From: Zerene cesonia
Taxonomy: Eukaryota; Arthropoda; Insecta; Lepidoptera; Pieridae
DNA: 64,000 nt
Reading direction: 5' to 3'
Assembly (NCBI RefSeq): GCF_012273895.1
Contig: NC_052123.1
Coordinates: forward strand, 620,001-684,000
Shown one piece after another: positions 11,514-23,919 of this stretch (position 1 is its first letter; each line of letters starts with the position of its first letter). Position numbers and translations under genes: made by a program. The notes below the pieces were generated by a model. That model did no database searches. It worked only from the letters and a program-made list of their open reading frames with translations, and was not told the origin of the DNA.

Positions 11514-13891
11514 CTAGTTGGGGAGTAGATAGGTGACTGTAGGTCTGTATCCATTTTCATCTGCTACATAATCCACCTTCTGAAAATTAAATAACACAGT
11601 TTTGAAACTATAATCTAGATTTTAATTAGACATTTAATTTTCTACCTACCTAGTCTGAAGTTTGAATTATAAACTTATAATATTATGAAACAAATAGTTT
11701 TCAAAGGGTAAAATAACTCCCTTCATATTATAAGACCAGATTAAAATGGGAGCATATGGACACCAGCTTGCAAATAAGAAAGAATCATCAAAATTTGTTC
11801 ACCTTGTCACAAATTCTGAGATAACAAAGCCAAAAGAAATAAAGTCGAATTAATAACCTACTCTCTTTTTAAAGTCGGTGTATAAAATGATATGTGGTTC
11901 CTTATTTTGCGTTAAAGAAACAAGCAAAAAATCAAGCTGTATAAGATCTTATTTTTTCTGTTGTTTGTTTCTTTTTTTTAAATTACCTGTATACGTCCAT
12001 CAGGTAACAACACATAGTACATGCCGATAACACGGTTACCGATCCGCGACTCCCGTTGTCCAAAATTAGGCCCATACGGCTCTTGCTTGACCATATATTT
12101 GTAGAGATAATTGTTATCCTGTAGAATTTAATTCAATATATTTATTGATTTCTTATTACCTTATTGTTATGTTTATTATATTAATAAGATATATGATAAA
12201 GTACCATACCGTAAAGATATGTGAAAGTATAATTTTAATTATATAAAAACATTCTTTTTTAATGTTTCTTTTTTACAATAAAAATAAAATAAAAATAATG
12301 CAAACATAATTACACATACATCTTCAGTCTCCAGTAATCAAGGATTATTAAAAAATACATCCAACCCAAAACGAAATTATTTTATTATTTCATATAATTT
12401 TTACCCGCCAAAATAAACATAAAAAATAATTAAGAAAACTTACCGAAGCAGCGCCGTTAACTGGATATCTTAAAACAGAAATAGTAAATATGGAAAATTG
12501 GTAAAGTACTGGTTGTATGTAATATAACTAGCTGCACGCCGCGGTTTCACCCGCGTAAGTCCGTATCCCGTTGGAATATCGGGATAAAAAGTTGCCTATG
12601 AGTTATTCCAGATGTCCAGCTGTCTACGTAACAAATTTCATTGCAATCGGTTCAGTAGTTTTTGCGTGAAAGAGCAACAAACACACACACATCCTTACAA
12701 ACTTTCGCATTTATAATATTAGTAGGATTAATATTAGGAACCGGCTATCGCCTGAATATTATAGAGAAACAGATTTAAATCGAATATTATTGATATGGTT
12801 TACTATCGTTAATAAAAGCAAATACTAGATTGTATAAGGGGGCGTCCATAAATTACGTGAGGAATTTAAGGAGGGGAGGGGGTCAAGTAAAATCTTTCCA
12901 AATCTCACTTGGGGAGAGGGGGTGTATTAATAAATATCACGTATTTTTTTAACAGAAAACCGTGAGAATAAAGTTTAGTTAAATTAAAAAATCGTGAATA
13001 ATGTTTCACGTAATTTATGGACGCCCCCTAATCTGTGGAAACGGAGAATCTATAGCATATTACAGGAGATTATACGAAATAATTTGAATAACTACATACC
13101 CATCATATTGAGGTCTACCAAAAGCAGATGCAATAGCAATTGCGACAATAAATAGGAGCAAATACTGCAAAAATAAGGAAAATGGAATAAGTATCTTATA
13201 CCTTTAAACGAACAATTCTTGTGTATATATATATATATATATAATTGGAATCTCGGAAACGGCTACAACGATTTTCATGAAATTTAGTATACAGGGGGTT
13301 TCGGGGGCGATGAATCGATCTAGCTAGGAATTTTTTTTAGAAAATGTCATATTCGTGTTTTATTCGTGTTTTTTTTTTCCTGACATCTATTGGTGAATAA
13401 TAATACTATTTTGCTTCGTAGATAGCTGGACAACTGAAATAACACATAGGCACTTTTTATACCGATATTCCTACGGGATACGGTTACGCAGCACGCTTAC
13501 GCGGTTTCAACCGCGGGTCACAGCTAGTGTTATATTATAATAGCTTCGCACCGCGGTTTCATCCGCGTAAGTCCCGTAGGAATATCAGGATAAAAGTTGC
13601 CTATATACTATTCCAGTTGACCAGCTATTTACGTACCAAATTTCATTGCAATCGGTTCAGTAGTTTTTGGGTGAAAGAGCAACAAACACACACACATCCT
13701 TAAACTTTTGCATTTATAATATTAGTAAGACTAGTAGGACAGTAGGAAGTAGGATTATAAATTATTGGGATAATTAATATATAAAATGCCAAATTTCATC
13801 GAAATCGGTTGAGTTAGTGAAGAGTTCATTGGGAACATACATAATGACACTGAATTTTTATATATTAATAAGAAGATTTACGTACCTTCAT
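11514..13891 (-). CDS. Minimal RR cuticle protein (gene B)
   Basis: Exons in coding order: 13891-13886, 13164-13100, 12468-12444, 12118-11987, 11579-11514 (294 nt, 97 aa). All junctions are GT-AG and in phase. Exon 1 is Met-Lys and exon 2 a signal peptide (YLLLFIVAIAIASAFG). A 25-nt micro-exon adds a short spacer. The RR domain fills the rest (LYKYMVKQEPYGPNFGQRES, MYYVLLPDGRIQKVDYVADE, then NGYRPTVTY), and the protein ends four residues later. The RR exon is 132 nt with phase-0 borders at the same codons as the 135-nt exon of gene A, so the two are duplicates. Gene B has no low-complexity linker or tail. It is expected to be a secreted chitin-binding cuticle protein. A TATA box lies at 14042-14035. 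The exon chain is clear; the function is inferred from the family. Confidence 0.88.
12528..12727 (-). mobile_element. Helitron-like non-autonomous element
   Basis: Minus-oriented copy in an intron of cuticle gene B, from ctagctgcacgccgcgg (3' end) to ttataatattagtagga (5' end). Confidence 0.75.
12838..13028. mobile_element. MITE with TAA target duplication (PIF/Harbinger-like)
   Basis: 191 bp with inverted ends GGGGGCGTCCATAAATTACG / CGTAATTTATGGACGCCCCC, flanked on both sides by TAA (12835-12837 and 13029-13031). A 3-bp TAA duplication is the hallmark of PIF/Harbinger DNA transposons. No coding sequence. It sits in intron 2 of cuticle gene B. Confidence 0.75.
13201..13527 (+). mobile_element. 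Composite: TA-core repeat fused to a Helitron-like 3' half
   Basis: 13201-13420 is the reverse complement of 1-270. From 13417 it continues directly as the 3' half of the Helitron-like family (gatagctggacaactg to cagctag). Either one repeat was inserted into the other or the junction is a captured segment. Confidence 0.55.
13541..13730 (-). mobile_element. Helitron-like element, diverged
   Basis: Minus orientation: tagcttcgcaccgcgg (3' end) to ttataatattagtaaga (5' end), with a small deletion in the 5' part. It lies in intron 1 of cuticle gene B. Confidence 0.65.
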
Positions 13892-14034
13892 AATTAAGTA
13901 TAATATCGTTAGAATCCTTTAATAATATATAATTATACAAGTTATACACCAAGTCAATATGTCAAATAGTTACATATAAGGAAAATTAATGAGTGACAAT
14001 ATTTACATACCACGTATTATAAGCATTTCTTATC

Positions 14035-14042
14035 AATATATA
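14035..14042 (-). promoter_or_regulatory. TATA box of cuticle gene B
   Basis: TATATATT on the minus strand, about 145-150 bp upstream of the start codon at 13891, in the usual position for a short-leader cuticle gene. The start site is inferred near 14010; the leader would be about 120 nt and unspliced. Confidence 0.4.
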
Positions 14043-14205
14043 CCGCAGGACGTAAGCGGACGGAGACGTGAGTGTTTATAAACTTCATCTTAACTATATC
14101 TGGATGTGACTCTTTGAAGTTTGGGAGTCGAGCACGCATTAGCACGAATAATATATCCACAGATCTGCGTGAAATAATATACTGTATTACACTAGTAAAG
14201 TATTA

Positions 14206-14407
14206 TCCTACTAATATTTAAATGCGAAAGTTGGTAAGGATGCATATTGTGTGTTTATTACTCTCTCACGCAAAAACTACTCAACCGATTGCAATAAAAT
14301 TTGGCACGTAGATAGCTGGACAACTGGAATAATATACAGGCATCTTCTTATCCCGATATTCTTACGGGATACGGGCTTACATGGGTGAAACCGTAGGGCG
14401 CAGCTAG
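14206..14407 (+). mobile_element. Helitron-like element
   Basis: TCCTACTAATATTTAAATGC start and gcgcagctag end, with minor changes. A possible short SINE fragment (cggtgagtgggggagccgg) follows at about 14427-14460. Confidence 0.65.
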
Positions 14408-14972
14408 TGTTATCTATAGACGAGTACGTTCGGTGAGTGGGGGAGCCGGGGCCTATATCCCTTTCCTCGACCTTAGAGGATGCCTTCGTCATAGTAGCTA
14501 TTTTTATTACAAATTTCTGCCCGACCGGTCCAGTAGTTTGGGCTGCGCGTTGCTAGATCAGTCAGTCAATTCTACTTTTTATATATTACTAGCTTTTAGC
14601 CCACGGCCTCGTATAAACCTTCCCCTCGAATAACTATCTATTTAAAAAAAACTGTTGCGTATCAAAATGCATTGCTTAGTTTGAAAGATTTAATTGCATC
14701 AAAATCCGGTGTGCAGTTTTCAAGATTTAAGCACACATAGGGACATAGGGACAGAGAATGCGACTTTGTTTTATCCATGTAGTGAAGATGTGACTTCAAT
14801 CTTTCCTATTGAAGTTAGCAAAAACAGGAAAACACAGAATCTTGATTTGTTTCCTTAAATGAGCCGGAGGCCTTATCTTTTCCTTACCCTTCCCAGCATT
14901 CATCTTTATTCCTTTCAACAATCATTCAATCAAACATCAACAACAATAGAATTGAACAAATACATATTAATA

Positions 14973-15144
14973 CTAGCTGCACCCGGCAAACGCTGTTCTG
15001 TCTTGCTCTTATCATTTAGGAGTATGAAAAATAGATGTTGACCGATTCTCATAGATACCGGATAAGCACAAAAAATTTCATCAAAATCAGTCAAGCCGTT
15101 TCGGAGGAGTATGGCAACGAAAACTGTGAGAATTTTATATACAG
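14973..15144 (-). mobile_element. CTAG-ended element (TTTGCCGGGTGCAGCTAG family)
   Basis: Minus-oriented copy of the family at 6608-6784, from ctagctgcacccggcaaac to the 'gaaaactgtgagaattttat' end. Confidence 0.55.
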
Positions 15145-15512
15145 TAGAAAAAGAAACCACATCACATTATTAGTACAAGTATGGCTGTTTTTTTTTTTTT
15201 ATTTTTCTAAAAAAAAAACAAAAATAAATATATATTATCTCAATTCTGAAATTGATTCATAAGGTCAAATAGAATAAAACTTCATATTACTATTAATCTA
15301 TTCATTTACTTAATAACACATATATACAAAGCAGGAAGTTTGTAACTGACTAGTTTAATATTTGGTGTTCAACCAGAAAATAAGTCTTCACAAATATTAA
15401 TTAAATATTAAATAAATTCGTGACAATTCTTTGTTTATTTTCTTGTAGGTTTTTCAATTAATAAAGCTATATAGTATTGTATATATAATTTTAGTATTAT
15501 AGCATTCATATG

Positions 15513-15620
15513 CTTTATAAAAGAGAAATTTTTGAAGAATAGAGACGATCCTGGCAAAAAGACGCGGGTTGGAATCCTACCTCGTAATATTTTTTTTTCT
15601 ATTCTGTAAAAATTTCTCAT
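15513..15620 (+). repeat. tRNA-derived SINE fragment
   Basis: Contains a B-box-like GGGTTGGAATCC and the same flanks ('ttttataaaagagaaattt', 'ttctattctgtaaaaatttc') as the elements at 7255-7470 and 19440-19640. The tRNA-like head is partly lost. Confidence 0.4.
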
Positions 15621-15974
15621 TTACAACACATACTTAAAAGAAAATATCGGCCACTGATGTGAACATCGGCTAAAATCCACAAAAAAAGTAAAAGAAAAAC
15701 AACAACTCTATCAAATTTAAATGGTGTATACCGTACACAAGGGACAAATCAGCTTTCAATTAAAAAAATAATCGTCATAATCGATTCACCTAGCCGTAAG
15801 ATCTGTCCAAAAAACAACCGCATATTGCATTGGAAATCTTATTATTTTGAAGTCGGTTGAAAACCTTATTTTCTCTTGAGTAGTGTGTATACATTGAGAT
15901 TTAGACAAAAAAAAACCTATATTAGCCTATTTAGTACATACTGACCAAATTCTTTACCTGTATATATACAAAAA

Positions 15975-16011
15975 TCTATCATAAACTAATACACTCATAG
16001 TTTATGATAGA
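15975..16011. repeat. Hairpin with 14-bp arms
   Basis: tctatcataaacta / tagtttatgataga separated by 9 nt. No gene nearby and no function assigned. Confidence 0.55.
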
Positions 16012-17459
16012 CAAAATAAAAAATATAATGCTATATAGAGAAATATAATAATACATATTATGAGAGAATTATATTAAAAAAAGATCGTTTATCTACAGAT
16101 TTAACTTCTATTCCGTATCTAGTCTATTCCATGTATCAAACTAAGACACTAGAAACTCCCACACATCAAAATATGTCCATCGTTTTAAAAGTCTGATGAA
16201 TTAAATAAAACAAACATTACTCACTTTTTTCAGTCGCGTAAACGGATTCCATAATCTCCAAAGTATGAATCATCAACCAATAAGAAAAATACATACATTT
16301 CTTAGGTGAAATCAATTTTACATACCCAAAAACACATTTTTTTATAAACCTCAGGAACCAATGAACCGATCGAAATGAGATTTTCACTTCGAATAACTCA
16401 CTATGAGAAAATGTTAAAAAAATAGTGTAACAGGTACAAGAATAAATTTCAAAAAAATAATACATTGTGAGATCGAATCTATGCCAATTAAGTTTATAAT
16501 ACAACTAGCTTTTTGACCGCGGCTTCGCACGCGTTAAATTCTGAGTAGTTTAATAGTCCTACTACCAGCTTGCTATAGTGTTTGAAACGTTGCAATTATA
16601 AATAATATAAATCGCGATTTAACCCCGTTAAATATTTTAATTTCCACTCATGCAAAATCAAACAATAAATATCATTTTTCTTTATACAAAGAAAAAAAGT
16701 ACTAATAAAAAAAACAAAATACATATATAAACCTGATTTAAAAAACCTTTCTCTTAAATGAAATACTATAATGATGATGATGATGATGATGATCAATAAT
16801 ATTAAAAAATATTTTAAATATATGTCTGTATTATCCAGCGCAACGGCTGGTTCGATTTTTATAGATTTAAATGTAGATATAAAACTACTATATACTTCTA
16901 ATACAGAAGTGATAAGTTCACCTTATATTTTTAATAATCGATAAAAAATGTCGAGTCACAATGAATAACAGCTAAACTTAATCATTTTAATACATAGAAA
17001 ATGTTACAATAACAAAAAATCATAAAGCTTATACTAAACTTTTTGGAAAAAAATCACAATTTAATCTCAGACAGTACCAAATAAATAACTTAAGAGACTA
17101 TCTCCTTTTCATCAGTCGCTTGTTTATAATTAAAATTATATCGAAAAAAACTAAATCGTGCATCTCGCTCTGTTACACAATAAATCAATATCACTCTCTC
17201 TTTCACACAATGTTTGTCTATTAAATCTTATTCAAAGAAAATATAAAAAAAACCTATACATAAAATAGAATGAACATTAAAAAGTGCATTAGTAATCGAT
17301 TTTGAACCTAGTTAGAAGGTCGTTGAGTTGAAAGTTGAACCTAGTTCAATAATTATTTTAAATATAATAAAAAATAATAAAAAAAAATCGCTTAGGATAT
17401 AATCGATGAATCGTAACAAATGTTTCACATCTATTAATTTAATGATTTGTAGATTTCCG

Positions 17460-17725
17460 CATCCTAGAGGACTTCGCTGTCCGTCTGACCGTCTGTCTGT
17501 CTGTCTGTCTGTCTGTCACTAGCTGTATCTCATGAACCGTGAGAATTAGACCGCTGAAATTTTCAGAGATAACGTATTTCTGGTGCCGTTATAACAACAA
17601 ATAATAAAACAATCTTGGTTAAGCAACGGTAGGCGCAGTCATCCATTGGATGGGTGACCAACTTTACTAAAGACACTTTAGTTTATTTAAATCCCTAGTA
17701 TTGCGAAACCGACTCGCACTTGGCC
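17460..17725 (+). repeat. Interspersed repeat with (GTCT)n and a 5S-rRNA-like segment
   Basis: Starts near a GTCT run (17480-17516), includes 'tatctcatgaaccgtgag', and ends 'gcgaaaccgactcgcacttg'. The segment 17614-17660 (ttaagcaacggtaggcgcag, then ttggatgggtgacca) resembles the internal promoter and C-box part of 5S rRNA, as in 5S-derived SINEs. A degraded relative lies at about 54290-54560. Confidence 0.45.
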
Positions 17726-18056
17726 GATGAATTATCTTGTTTAATAAATACATTCTCTTTAATTGTATTTGTTATATTATGTGAAGTATTAAGCATTGAT
17801 AATCACAAAACAAGTTCAAAAATGACAAATTTATGTTTCATATTAAGTCTTATAAATAGGGTTTACATATTTACAGTGAATTTATATATTATATATAAAT
17901 ATAAAATTATTAATACATGTATATCACTAATACAGCCAGTATAACCAGATCGAACTAAACGAATTTAACGGATTTAAAGCCTGTTTTAAAATATAAAACT
18001 GGGAGCAGATTATGGACACAGTCAATCGTAATTATGTATTTTCAATGTAGTATAAA

Positions 18057-18262
18057 CTAGACGCTCGTCCAGGCTCCGCCCGGATATCAAGCTTCCTGTT
18101 TTATTTTAAGGGTGCATTTAATTGGGATAAATAGTATCCTGTCACCCAAGTCAGCTCATACCCTGTCTGTATACTAAATTTCATCAAAATCCGTTCAGTA
18201 GTTTCAGTGTGATTTACGGACAAACATTCAATCAAACAAACTTTCATATTTATAATATTAAC
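18057..18262 (-). mobile_element. CTAG-ended element (CCGGGCGGAGCC-GAGCGTCTAG family)
   Basis: Minus-oriented: ctagacgctcgtccaggctc to ttataatatta. The same family occurs at 43190-43384, 53529-53625 and 53640-53886. The CTAG end suggests a Helitron-type origin, though this is inferred. Confidence 0.5.
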
Positions 18263-18452
18263 GTAAAATAATGTAATTATATTTTACCATTATCATTCTG
18301 TGTGTCCATAACTCTGCAACATTCAAACTGAATTCGATGTAATTTGTTCCTAACACGTTATCGCGAAAGAAGTCAAATTAAACGCGATTTAAATCCGTTA
18401 ACATTATGTACAATTACCACAGTGATTGTCATATTATAGTGATTATTAATTT

Positions 18453-21400
18453 CTAACTATATTCCTTACAATAACAATACATATTGAGATGTGGGTGCGT
18501 TGCGCTTACGCAGCTCGGTTCGTTGTTGTAACTGAAAATATGAAAATTAAAATATTTTTTTTTTTTATTTATCGTGAAGGAATTTCGTTATCGTCTTTGA
18601 TTTAATATTAACAAGATAAGTATCATAAATGTCATTAAATTTAATATTTTATCCTTATTCACATTAATTGTGTTATTCCTTGTTGCCATAATCTATTTCT
18701 ATTTATCCACTCTAATATTATAAAGTAGTATTTGTATTTTTGTTTGTAATTGATAAATCAAAAACTACTGGACCGATTTTAAAAATTGTTTCACAATTAG
18801 TATTCTGCAACATCGCTGAGTGACATATTATATATGTACCACGGGCGAAGCCGGGGCGAACTGCTTGTTTACTAATATAATATTTAAAGTAATATAATAT
18901 AAAATACTAGCTTTCCGCCGACGGTTTCGCCTACATAGTCAAAGGAAATCCCCATGGGGATGAGATATTTCAGCCTATACCACTCTCTAGGCCCCTTACT
19001 ATCTCCAGACATAAAACCACATCATAGAATCGCTCCGTTACGACGTGATAGACGGACAAGCAAACAAACACACTTGCACACTTATAACTAAAGTAAGGTA
19101 TATAAAAAACTCACGCATTTGTCCTAGAGATATCTCTAGAATCGATTTCAAATCGGTCCTCTTTAACGATGTAGGTCATCGAGGCTTCGTATATACCCTT
19201 TCCTGGTCCCACAGTTATCTGAAATTAGAAATTAAAAACTTTTTAACGGATTTTAAACGCGATTTATTCATTATATTATTAACCCGACGTTTCGAACACT
19301 TTACAGCGAGCGTGGTCACGGAGAGATTATAACGTACACGTAGAAAATACTATCTGAAATTAATTATGTTAACCGTTAGGTCTTTACGAGATGTTATATA
19401 AGGAGAAATCGCCCTGGAAACTCTCTTCTCTATTTAATTTTTTGTTTTATAGCATTGAAATGCTTTTTATAAACGAGAATTTTTTTTTTGAAAGAATAGA
19501 AAAAATTCGATCACGGGGCGGGATTCGAACCCGCGTTTCTTGCCTAACCGTAGCAACGCCTAGCCTCTCGGCCACCCGTGATCCCGCCACAGTAATCGAA
19601 TTTCTTCTACTCTTTCGGTTTCATGTGCCTAAAAAAAAATTCTCAACTCTCTTCTCGTCATTAAGTCGCGTTAGAATCGGATCAGCCGTTTGAGAGAAAA
19701 GCACAGGAATATATTTTTATATACCCTTACCTGGGAAGGAATAAATTGCGTGTCGTAACAATTGTTGTCTTTATCATTTTCGAAATATTTCTTTTCAATC
19801 GTTTTATTAACTTATTCGTTTTATGTATGAAAATATATTACGTACTAGCTGAGCCCCGCGGTTTTACCCACATATAACTGATGATATATAGACTAAAACC
19901 TTTCTCAATACACGGGCTATCTGACACTCAAAGATTTTTTTTTAAATCGGACCAGTAGTTCCTGAGATTAGCGCGTTCAAACAAACAAACTCTTCAGCCT
20001 TATAATATTAGCATGGAGGTAATTTTTTTCACTTTTCACTCACACCCACATTTTTTTCCCTCTTTCTCTTCTCACTCTCTCCCCGGCTCACCTTAACCTG
20101 ATAGTTCTCTCTGTCGGGCCTCACCCGAGCACCGAACTTGCCGACGTACCCGTCGGCGTCCTTGGCCGCGACGAACGTCAGCACCCCGTTGTTGGGCCGC
20201 TGCCGGAACACCCAGGACGTGGACAGCGGTGTACGCGGCACGCACTTCGACCTGTCATATGTAGATTTATCTATAACTTGTCATGTGAAATGTGAATTTA
20301 ATGATATTTCATCTTTTAAATGAACATTTTATGACATTTAATTTTTAGTTTTATAGCATTGAAATGCTTTTTATAAATGAGAAATTAAAAAAAAAAATTC
20401 TCATTTTATGATATTTCGATCTAAAAACGTGCATTTTTTTAATTTCAAGTCCATTCAAATATCAATTTAAATTGTAAGCAATATCATTTATATTTAAATA
20501 TAATGTTAATATAAATACAGTAGTCATTTAAATAAAATTCTATGTCATAGATCATTTTGAGATATTTTTTTAACGAAAAGACTAACTAATTCTTGTGTTA
20601 TTTGTGTCCTAGCATAGTCACAAAATGGCGCCGCATCAATCCTATTCTCACTTAGTTCCACCTACACCCCGCACTCACCTAACAGGCTCAGTGAGTGAGT
20701 TGATATAATCGACTATAGCTCGTGTAGACTTATCGTAGAGCGGCTCAGCCGACGCGACTCTCTCCCAGGACAGACATGTACACCAGTGCGGCTCTATGCC
20801 CGCTTCGCTGCATGAGCGGTTCTGAGATATCTGAAATTCGAGGGTAGTTCGACATTTTATTTAAAAAAATCGGGTAAAAATTATATTGTTATATTTAAAA
20901 AAACCTCACCGGTTCCAACAAAGTTAGCCCCCTAGTATTCTCAGCGCCTTTAATCCGATACGGATTCCAGTATCTAGACAGTCCCATTATGTCTAGTATT
21001 GTCGCGTGTATATCGTGCGGTGTCGTCAGTACGTCTGCGTTCGCAACCAGACCGCGTCTGGCGTCCGGTCGAGATCTCGTTAAAGCGTCTGGTAGTCTGA
21101 TGGCCATTAGCGGGAGACGCTCTTCGAGTTTACCCTGGAGCGTGTTCCGGACGTTTGCGTATCTGTGGCATGAAATTAATGTATACTAGCTGCGCCCTGC
21201 GGTTTCACCCGCGTAAATCTGTATCCCGTGGGAATATCGGATGAAAAGTTGCCTATATGTTATTCCAGTTGTCCATCTATCTACGTATTTCATTGCAATC
21301 GGTTCAGAAGTTCTTGCGTGACAATCTTACACATATACACACAGCCATCCTCACAAACTTTCGCATTTATAATATTAGTAGGATGTCACTTAGTGAAGTT

Positions 21401-23888
21401 GCAGATTTCTAACGGTGAATGAATTTTTGAAATCGGTCCGGCAGTTTTTGTTTGAAAACGCTACAAACATACATAAATACTCGTTACCTCTTCATGACAT
21501 TATACTTCGGCCGTTCAGAGAATGCGTTCCTGACACCTGTCAGTTAGTCACGACTAGTGATGGGCACAACATAANNNNNNNNNNNNNNNNNNNNNNNNNN
21601 NNNNNNNNNNNNNNNNNNNNNNNNNNNNNNNNNNNNNNNNNNNNNNNNNNNNNNNNNNNNNNNNNNNNNNNNNNNNNNNNNNNNNNNNNNNNNNNNNNNN
21701 NNNNNNNNNNNNNNNNNNNNNNNNNNNNNNNNNNNNNNNNNNNNNNNNNNNNNNNNNNNNNNNNNNNNNNNNNNNNNNNNNNNNNNNNNNNNNNNNNNNN
21801 NNNNNNNNNNNNNNNNNNNNNNNNNNNNNNNNNNNNNNNNNNNNNNNNNNNNNNNNNNNNNNNNNNNNNNNNNNNNNNNNNNNNNNNNNNNNNNNNNNNN
21901 NNNNNNNNNNNNNNNNNNNNNNNNNNNNNNNNNNNNNNNNNNNNNNNNNNNNNNNNNNNNNNNNNNNNNNNNNNNNNNNNNNNNNNNNNNNNNNNNNNNN
22001 NNNNNNNNNNNNNNNNNNNNNNNNNNNNNNNNNNNNNNNNNNNNNNNNNNNNNNNNNNNNNNNNNNNNNNNNNNNNNNNNNNNNNNNNNNNNNNNNNNNN
22101 NNNNNNNNNNNNNNNNNNNNNNNNNNNNNNNNNNNNNNNNNNNNNNNNNNNNNNNNNNNNNNNNNNNNNNNNNNNNNNNNNNNNNNNNNNNNNNNNNNNN
22201 NNNNNNNNNNNNNNNNNNNNNNNNNNNNNNNNNNNNNNNNNNNNNNNNNNNNNNNNNNNNNNNNNNNNNNNNNNNNNNNNNNNNNNNNNNNNNNNNNNNN
22301 NNNNNNNNNNNNNNNNNNNNNNNNNNNNNNNNNNNNNNNNNNNNNNNNNNNNNNNNNNNNNNNNNNNNNNNNNNNNNNNNNNNNNNNNNNNNNNNNNNNN
22401 NNNNNNNNNNNNNNNNNNNNNNNNNNNNNNNNNNNNNNNNNNNNNNNNNNNNNNNNNNNNNNNNNNNNNNNNNNNNNNNNNNNNNNNNNNNNNNNNNNNN
22501 NNNNNNNNNNNNNNNNNNNNNNNNNNNNNNNNNNNNNNNNNNNNNNNNNNNNNNNNNNNNNNNNNNNNNNNNNNACGCCATTACAAAGTTACGTCGTCAG
22601 TTCATTCGCGATGTGTCAGGAACGCATTCTATGAACGGCCGAACTATAGTGTGGTTAACACAGACAGGCTATTTATAAAAATAATAATAACAAATAATTA
22701 GCTAATTTATATTCAGTCAACTGATATTCAGTAAGCAATAAAAAGTTGCATGAATAGACTAACTTGTCAGTCTATTCATGGACCTTTTTTAAATCGGTTA
22801 ATAGACTATAATACGATACTAGACCACAACCTCGTCTGATGATAATCTGATATGCATCATGGCCTATTACCATCCGTTATCACCCACCTGGGCCCGTGAT
22901 CGCCGAACACCAGCAGCGCCGTGTCCTCTCCCCGGCCGCTGGTGATGAAGCCCTCGAGGAAGGCGGCCGTTTCATCATCGGCCGTGGCTATCATGTTGAA
23001 GTCGTCGTGGGTGATGTCCGCTATGAACGTGAAGCAGAACTTCTTTCCGTCCAACTTGAAGAACTGGAGAATTTATTGATTTTATGTGAAATAAAAAAAA
23101 TTAACCGACTTACAAATAGGGGGAGGATCCCATAATCATAGTAGATTGGAATGTTCAAAGTTTTAAAACCATTTATTGCTACAAAACCGAAAATTTAAAT
23201 TATCAATTTATTGATATTGAGATATTTTTCACGAGGACTTTATATTAAATTAGCTGCGCCCCGCGGTTGCACTCACGTTAGGTCCGGTTAGGAGTATCGG
23301 GATAAAGAGTTGCCTATATGTTATTCCAGATGCCCAGCTATCTACGTCCCAAATTTCATTGCAACTGAACCGATGAGAAAACTACTGAGTTTTTGCGTGA
23401 AAGAGTAACAAACACGCACACATCCATACAAACTTTCGCATTTATAATATTAGTAGGAAGAATGTTTTAAATGAAAATACGATTATTTGAGTTTGAGTTT
23501 AAGTGTGAGTTTGAGTATGAGTATGAGTTTGAATTTGATATTGAGGTAAGGTTGCATTCATGAGGAGATTATGGCCTGGGTTTGAGTTTGACGATATATG
23601 TAAGTGTGAGATTGGGTTTGAGTATCACGCTGAGTATGAGTTTGAGCGTGACTTCGAGTTCGACTCACCTGATCCGTAATATCCATCATCAGTTTGAACT
23701 GCGGCGTATCACCCACGCAGTACTTGTTGCCCCCCTTCTTCCACCACTTCTTCCCATCGCCGGACTCCTCGAGGTAGAACGCTCGCAGGTAGTGATCTGC
23801 GGGCTGGCGGAGGAAGCCGTTGAACCGGTACTGGAACGTGCCGATCCACGGCATGTCCTCGAAGTAGGCGGTGCGGTAGCTGAAACAT

Positions 23889-23919
<31 letters not shown>

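Larger units (their letters stand above)
14408..18452. other. Intergenic, no gene seen
   Basis: AT-rich DNA without a credible exon chain. It contains repeats listed separately (14973-15144, 15513-15620, 17460-17725, 18057-18262), a (GAT)n run at about 16772-16793 and a 14-bp-arm hairpin at 15975-16011. Open frames such as 16217-16504 and 16596-16796 have low-complexity, AT-driven translations. Confidence 0.55.

Noticed and set aside
19509..19583. Functional tRNA gene on the minus strand
   Set aside because: A and B boxes and acceptor-like ends are present, but no convincing anticodon arm, and the sequence recurs with shared non-tRNA flanks, so it is a tRNA-derived SINE.
21415..22701. Long open frames across 21415-22701, 37336-38457 and 41888-43094
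   Set aside because: They are made almost entirely of N; only gap placeholders, not coding sequence.
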